Assembly (NCBI GenBank): GCA_008501785.1
Contig: QQUD01000763.1
Location: forward strand, 1-9,914
Origin: Chloroflexota bacterium
GTDB lineage: Bacteria; Chloroflexota; Anaerolineae; Promineifilales; Promineifilaceae
Length of the DNA stretch: 9,914 bases
Direction of reading: 5' to 3'
Part shown: piece by piece, positions 6,487-9,914 of the stretch
Position numbering within the stretch: the stretch's first letter is position 1
Layout of the letters: each line of letters opens with the position of its first letter
Made by a program: the position numbers and the translations under genes
Notes under the pieces: generated by a model
Database searches by the model: none
Told to the model about the DNA's origin: nothing
What the model saw: the letters and a program-made list of their open reading frames with translations, nothing else

Positions 6487-6514
6487 GAAACTTTTTTGTT
6501 CGTTTCCGGTCTAA
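6487..6514 (+). promoter_or_regulatory. sigmaE-like promoter of the small membrane protein operon
   Basis: GAAACTT (6487-6493), 14 nt, GGTCTAA (6508-6514) is identical in boxes and spacing to the divergent sigma promoter. The -35 box of each extends to GAAACTTTTTT. The first gene downstream starts at 6586-6589, giving a leader of about 65 nt that contains the AGCTGAT repeats. Confidence 0.75.
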
Positions 6515-6544
6515 TGAAATGAAACGAGAAAAAATCATGCTAAA

Positions 6545-6565
6545 AGCTGATAGCTGATAGCTGAC
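6545..6565. repeat. AGCTGAT heptamer repeat, three units
   Basis: AGCTGAT, AGCTGAT, AGCTGAC in the leader of the small-protein operon, about 11 bp before its ribosome site. It is the reverse-complement orientation of the ATCAGCT family at 4730-4771. Confidence 0.75.
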
Positions 6566-6588
6566 ACCTTTTCCCAAAGGAGAAAATG

Positions 6589-6741
6589 ATGCGTGATGTA
6601 ATTGAAACAGTATCCATTCTCATATCGGTCGGAATTGTAATTGGACCCATTATTGGGTTTGTCTTGTATATGCGCCGTATGGCTCGCAAAGAAAAAGAAG
6701 TGCTGCGCCAATACGGATTAACAGAGGAACTGGAGGTTTAA
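6589..6741 (+). CDS. small single-TM membrane protein (50 aa)
   Basis: The short frame begins with two adjacent ATGs (6586 and 6589). AAAGGAG at 6576-6582 sits 6 nt before the second, which is chosen. One hydrophobic segment (SILISVGIVIGPIIGFVLYM, about residues 9-28) is followed by a basic, charged tail (RRMARKEKEVLRQYGLTEE). This gives a single-pass topology with a cytoplasmic C-terminus. The stop lies 1 nt before the next ATG, so the two are translated together. The tail recalls the cytoplasmic segment after the first TM of the next protein. Function is unknown; it is the first gene behind the ECF-type promoter. Confidence 0.78.
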   Translation: MRDVIETVSILISVGIVIGPIIGFVLYMRRMARKEKEVLRQYGLTEELEV

Positions 6742-6742
6742 G

Positions 6743-7165
6743 ATGAATGATGCATTTGAAGCAATTGGCATTGCCTTAGCGGTTGCAATGGTCCTTGGCA
6801 TCCCATTTGGGTTTTTCGCATTTATGCGTTACTTGCGTTTTAAGGAAACGATTGCCCTAGCTGAACGGGGATTACTGCGGCCCGCACGGGCCAAACGGAA
6901 CCGCGACACACTCCGCTGGGGGATTGTGATCACGACAATGGGAACAGGCTTGATGTGCGGTTTATATCCTCTGGGATTTAGCATCGATCCTGGGATGGCC
7001 AGTCAGGCACCATTGGGATTTGGTCCGTGGATGCTGTTTGGCATACTCCCCTTCTTTTTTGGTCTGTCTTTATTGATTATTTATTACGTCAACAAGCGCG
7101 AAGACTTGCGTTATGATGCAGAGGAGCCAGATCCAATCCCACCGCACAAGGTGAATGGAGAATAA
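6743..7165 (+). CDS. three-TM membrane protein, DUF6249-like
   Basis: The 140-residue protein has hydrophobic segments at about 7-30, 60-78 and 92-115. A cytoplasmic loop, RYLRFKETIALAERGLLRP, resembles the 'R-x-A-x-I-E-K-G' helix of DUF6249-type proteins that often neighbour ECF sigma genes. The C-terminus is charged (NKREDLRYDAEEPDPIPPHK). GGAGG 6 nt before the ATG overlaps the end of the previous gene, indicating coupling. A role in envelope stress or sigma control is inferred from the shared promoter type. The family assignment is from memory and tentative. Confidence 0.8.
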   Translation: MNDAFEAIGIALAVAMVLGIPFGFFAFMRYLRFKETIALAERGLLRPARAKRNRDTLRWGIVITTMGTGLMCGLYPLGFSIDPGMASQAPLGFGPWMLFGILPFFFGLSLLIIYYVNKREDLRYDAEEPDPIPPHKVNGE

Positions 7166-7167
7166 AT

Positions 7168-7278
7168 ATGAGTATATTCTGGCAACGAACATTATCTGAA
7201 GTGAGTGAAGGCATTACGTACTTCATCGAAACTTGCAAGAGCCTTTTAGGTTTTATGAGGCGAAAGATCAGGATTTGA
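7168..7278 (+). CDS. putative 36-aa amphipathic peptide
   Basis: A short frame from ATG 7168 to TGA 7276-7278 is preceded by GGAG with 7-nt spacing, 2 nt after the stop of the previous gene. The product is amphipathic with a basic end (SLLGFMRRKIRI), has one Cys, and no clear membrane span. Placement between a coupled operon and its terminator, plus the good ribosome site, support translation. Homology would be needed to be sure. Confidence 0.5.
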   Translation: MSIFWQRTLSEVSEGITYFIETCKSLLGFMRRKIRI

Positions 7279-7312
7279 GTTATTAATCTGAGAGTTGCTT
7301 AGAGCTTGGGAG

Positions 7313-7349
7313 AAAAACGGCCGTTTCGCGTGCGAAACGGCCGTTTTTT
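7313..7349 (+). terminator. strong intrinsic terminator made of two AACGGCCGTT palindromes
   Basis: AAAAACGGCCGTTTCGC (7313-7329) and GCGAAACGGCCGTTTTT (7332-7348) are perfect 17-bp inverted arms, folding to about 16 bp with a CGTG tetraloop, followed by T. It lies 35 bp after the small-protein operon. The A-run before and T-run after make it potentially bidirectional. Each arm is itself a copy of the window-wide iterated palindrome. Confidence 0.85.
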
Positions 7350-7499
7350 ATTTTCATATGACTTTGGTCCCAAAGCACATCATTTTATCGAAAATTTAAC
7401 ACCCCATTAACAAAAACCAATTATGGTAGCCCCAGCGTGAGAATAAGCAAATTTGTATCGGAATAAGTGAAGTTTAAGTGTAATATTGGAGAAGCTACC

Positions 7500-9914
7500 G
7501 TGAAAAAGAAAATAGCCCTTATCGTTATGCTGCTGCATTTTATTGTTGGCCTCAGTTTAATATTCGCCTTGCCGCAAAGTGCAAGCACCACAATCAGTAA
7601 CGTGACCATCGTCACTGCTGATGTGGCGCGGTACGAAAAATTCGAAATTAATTTCGATGTCGATACCGTCGCCGAAAACCCCTACATGCCCTATGATGCC
7701 AATCCACCCGCAGGTGTTGAGCCAGAAATAGGCATTACCGTCGAAGCCCTCTTTTCCCCAGATGGATGGCAAACAGTCTACACACAGCCCGCCTTTTTTG
7801 AACAACCCTATTCGCATACATCAAACGGCAAAGATCATTTTATTCCAGAGGGAGCGCCGCACTGGACCGTAAGATTTGCACCGCAGGAAGCTGGAATTTG
7901 GCAGTATCAACTGCGCGTACAGGATGCAAATGGCACATCCACGTATCCAACAGGCGATCCACTAACATTTTCTGTATCCACTACGTCTGCAAATCTCCAC
8001 GTGAGGAAAGGATTTTTGCAGGTAAGTACAAAAGACCCACGTTATTTTGAATTTCAAAATGGTGCCCCATTTATTGGGCTTGGTTTCAATGACAGATTAT
8101 TAGAATCCTCAAAAGTTGAAACAGATTTTGCCAATTACGAAGCACATCAAATCAACTTTTTGCGGGTTTGGATGAGCGAATTGGGCATCAACGGGTCACA
8201 ATGGACCTCTTGGGCGTCCCATCACTATCCATTTGATGGCTACCTACCCGGCGTTCAGTACGACAGATTAACGACTTATGACGGCGGTGATTTCTCGATT
8301 CGTTTAGATGATTACAACCCATGCGTCTATGCTGATTTTTGGCAGGGAACCTTACCTTCACAGCCAAACACGACCTATGTTTTTAATGCACGTGTCAAAG
8401 CTGAAAATGTCACAGGTCCAGCCGGAGCGGGCGACTATGGTTTTATTGTGAAAACGGCCGACTGGCTCGATACAGGCTGTGTTAATGTAAACGGCGACGC
8501 CGTGACCACACCTGTTATCGGCACCACCGATTGGATGACCGTCACAGGAACCTTTGTCACCGGCAGCGACCAATATTTTATGGACAATATTTACCTGGCG
8601 CTGCAAAACACCACAGACGGCACAGTCTATGTTGACAGCGCACAACTATACGCGCAGGACGACCCCAATCAGGTCAATCTCATTCGCGAACCAGCTAATA
8701 GTCATTACTTCTTCGACCCAATGAAATCAGCCTTGTGGGATGAATTTATGACAGAGGCAAGCGATCACGGTGTCTATTTAAAAATTGTGATTGATGAAAA
8801 AAACGAATATTTACGCAATCGCATTGATGCAGACGGCGATACCACAGACAGTGGCAGCAATGATAATTTTTATGCAGCCTCAGATACAGAAGTCGGTTGG
8901 CTGCATGAAGCGTGGTGGCGGTATATCGTGGCGCGGTGGGGGTACAGTACGGCCATTCACTCCTTCGAGTTTGTCAATGAAGGCGATCCCTACAATGGCA
9001 ACCATTATGAAACCGTCAAAAACCTGGCTGAATACATGGACAACAACAATCCATCCCAGCACATGGTGACGACTTCATTCTGGCACTCATTCCCGAATAA
9101 TGAGTTTTGGTCTGGAGCGGCGTATACGGCCGTTGACTACGCCAACATCCACGCCTACGTCGCCACTGGCTGGGGGCAAGACGCCAGCTTTTTAGAACCA
9201 TCTTTAGTGGAAACAAACCCTCAGTATATTCGCACCGGCAACGCCTCCGCCTACATAAATGCAAACACAGATATTAGCGACACAATTACACCTGGCGGCA
9301 TCATCTTGCAAGAAAAAGGCGAATGGATTATTCGCTACTGGATGAAGATGGATGGTTATTCAGCCAACTGCCCATCAGGCAGTGATGGCAGCCATGTACG
9401 CGTGGAGTGGATTTTGGATGGTGGTGAATATTGGGGCGGTAGTTCTGGCAGCGTACCCACCAATCAGACAGGACAAGGCGAACTATGTACCGCACCCGAT
9501 GGCACCTACGATTGGACCCAGTTTAGCAGTGACAAAGACCGGGATGGAAACACTGTTCCGCTCGAACACCGATTAATCACTGATAACGATTTGCCTTATA
9601 CGCTCGAACTCAAGATTCGTAATTCAGATGGGCAGAGTGGTAACGTATGGATTGATGATGTGCAATTGGTTAGTCCATCCGGCAAAGTCTTGTCTGTGAT
9701 TGGTGAATTTGATGTGACTCATTTAGGCGAAGATATGGCCTGGTCTAACTGGGTATACGGCGCTGTATTCGGCGGAAACAGTGTCACCGGCGCGAAAAAG
9801 CCATTGGTTCGTGGCGAAACTGAGGTAGATATGGTGGGCAACCAATCCGTTAATCCTGATGTTTACAATGATCTGGAAGGTGTTTGGCTGCATAATCATG
9901 TGTGGGGTCAAATT
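7500..9914 (+). CDS. secreted multidomain glycoside hydrolase (DUF5060-like N-terminus, TIM barrel with two inserted CBM-like domains; truncated by window edge)
   Basis: The open frame runs from GTG 7500 (GGAG 8 nt upstream) to the right edge, 805 codons. Residues 1-30 are a signal peptide (MKKKIALIVMLLHF, likely cut near QSA-ST). Residues 38-163 resemble the DUF5060 beta-sandwich that precedes glycosidase barrels. The barrel begins at 171 with FEFQNGAPFIGLGFN. FVNEGD carries the probable acid/base E494, and KPLVRGETEVD the probable nucleophile E773, as in clan GH-A. Two stretches interrupt the barrel (about 250-388 and 566-731). Each ends with a jelly-roll-like strand, VYVDSAQLY (376-384) and VWIDDVQLV (716-724), typical of CBM4/9-like modules. 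The enzyme probably hydrolyses an extracellular polysaccharide; substrate is unknown. Palindrome copies occur at 8453 (weak) and 9125. Confidence 0.85.
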   Translation, partial: MKKKIALIVMLLHFIVGLSLIFALPQSASTTISNVTIVTADVARYEKFEINFDVDTVAENPYMPYDANPPAGVEPEIGITVEALFSPDGWQTVYTQPAFFEQPYSHTSNGKDHFIPEGAPHWTVRFAPQEAGIWQYQLRVQDANGTSTYPTGDPLTFSVSTTSANLHVRKGFLQVSTKDPRYFEFQNGAPFIGLGFNDRLLESSKVETDFANYEAHQINFLRVWMSELGINGSQWTSWASHHYPFDGYLPGVQYDRLTTYDGGDFSIRLDDYNPCVYADFWQGTLPSQPNTTYVFNARVKAENVTGPAGAGDYGFIVKTADWLDTGCVNVNGDAVTTPVIGTTDWMTVTGTFVTGSDQYFMDNIYLALQNTTDGTVYVDSAQLYAQDDPNQVNLIREPANSHYFFDPMKSALWDEFMTEASDHGVYLKIVIDEKNEYLRNRIDADGDTTDSGSNDNFYAASDTEVGWLHEAWWRYIVARWGYSTAIHSFEFVNEGDPYNGNHYETVKNLAEYMDNNNPSQHMVTTSFWHSFPNNEFWSGAAYTAVDYANIHAYVATGWGQDASFLEPSLVETNPQYIRTGNASAYINANTDISDTITPGGIILQEKGEWIIRYWMKMDGYSANCPSGSDGSHVRVEWILDGGEYWGGSSGSVPTNQTGQGELCTAPDGTYDWTQFSSDKDRDGNTVPLEHRLITDNDLPYTLELKIRNSDGQSGNVWIDDVQLVSPSGKVLSVIGEFDVTHLGEDMAWSNWVYGAVFGGNSVTGAKKPLVRGETEVDMVGNQSVNPDVYNDLEGVWLHNHVWGQI

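Noticed and set aside
7349..7499. promoter for the glycosidase gene
   Set aside because: The region is AT-rich, but no -35/-10 pair with acceptable spacing stood out.
8358..8645. 95-codon minus-strand frame and similar frames at 9016-9264 and 9352-9576
   Set aside because: All lie inside the glycosidase coding frame, which has a signal peptide, domains and catalytic motifs.

Overview
The window looks like a chromosomal piece from an uncultured bacterium, most plausibly a Chloroflexota (Anaerolineae-like) lineage. The grounds are circumstantial: a Ser/Thr kinase fused to an FHA domain, a soluble cyclic-nucleotide-sensor histidine kinase, an Opp-type ABC ATPase, a large secreted glycosidase, moderate GC, and intergenic heptamer repeats. 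No rRNA, tRNA, CRISPR array, insertion sequence or phage gene is visible, and the lineage is not proven.

Layout. Positions 1-2054 (minus) hold a Ser/Thr kinase-like protein whose C-terminus runs off the left edge. A 376-bp divergent intergenic region follows. Positions 2431-3615 (plus) encode a cNMP-binding histidine kinase, and 3693-4727 an OppF/DppF-like ATPase. After an intergenic block of heptamer repeats, 4894-5379 encodes a low-complexity Ala/Lys-rich protein. It converges on an ECF sigma/membrane-protein pair on the minus strand (6376-5413). Divergent from the sigma gene is a plus-strand operon of three small ORFs (6589-6741, 6743-7165, 7168-7278), the last two junctions tightly spaced, ending at a strong hairpin terminator. 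From 7500 to the right edge runs a secreted multidomain glycoside hydrolase.

How it fits together. The clearest unit is the sigma-factor island. Two promoters with the same -35 (GAAACTT), the same -10 (GGTCTAA) and the same 14-nt spacer point away from each other around a 35-bp double palindrome. One drives the sigma/membrane-protein pair and the other the small-membrane-protein operon. This suggests an autoregulated envelope-stress-type regulon whose direct target is an uncharacterised three-gene membrane operon. The kinase, the histidine kinase and the ABC ATPase are signalling or transport proteins without visible partners here. The first and third carry substitutions in catalytic motifs (HRN for HRD; altered Q-loop, signature and H-loop).

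A layer above the genes is an iterated palindrome, AACGGCCGTT. Its 8-bp core ACGGCCGT occurs 14 times in 9.9 kb, within coding sequence of nearly every larger gene, in one intergenic region, and twice as the two arms of a terminator. This resembles HIP1-type highly iterated palindromes of cyanobacteria, but with another sequence. Heptamer tandem repeats (ATCAGCT, GATTACC and TTGCACC families) occupy the intergenic spaces.
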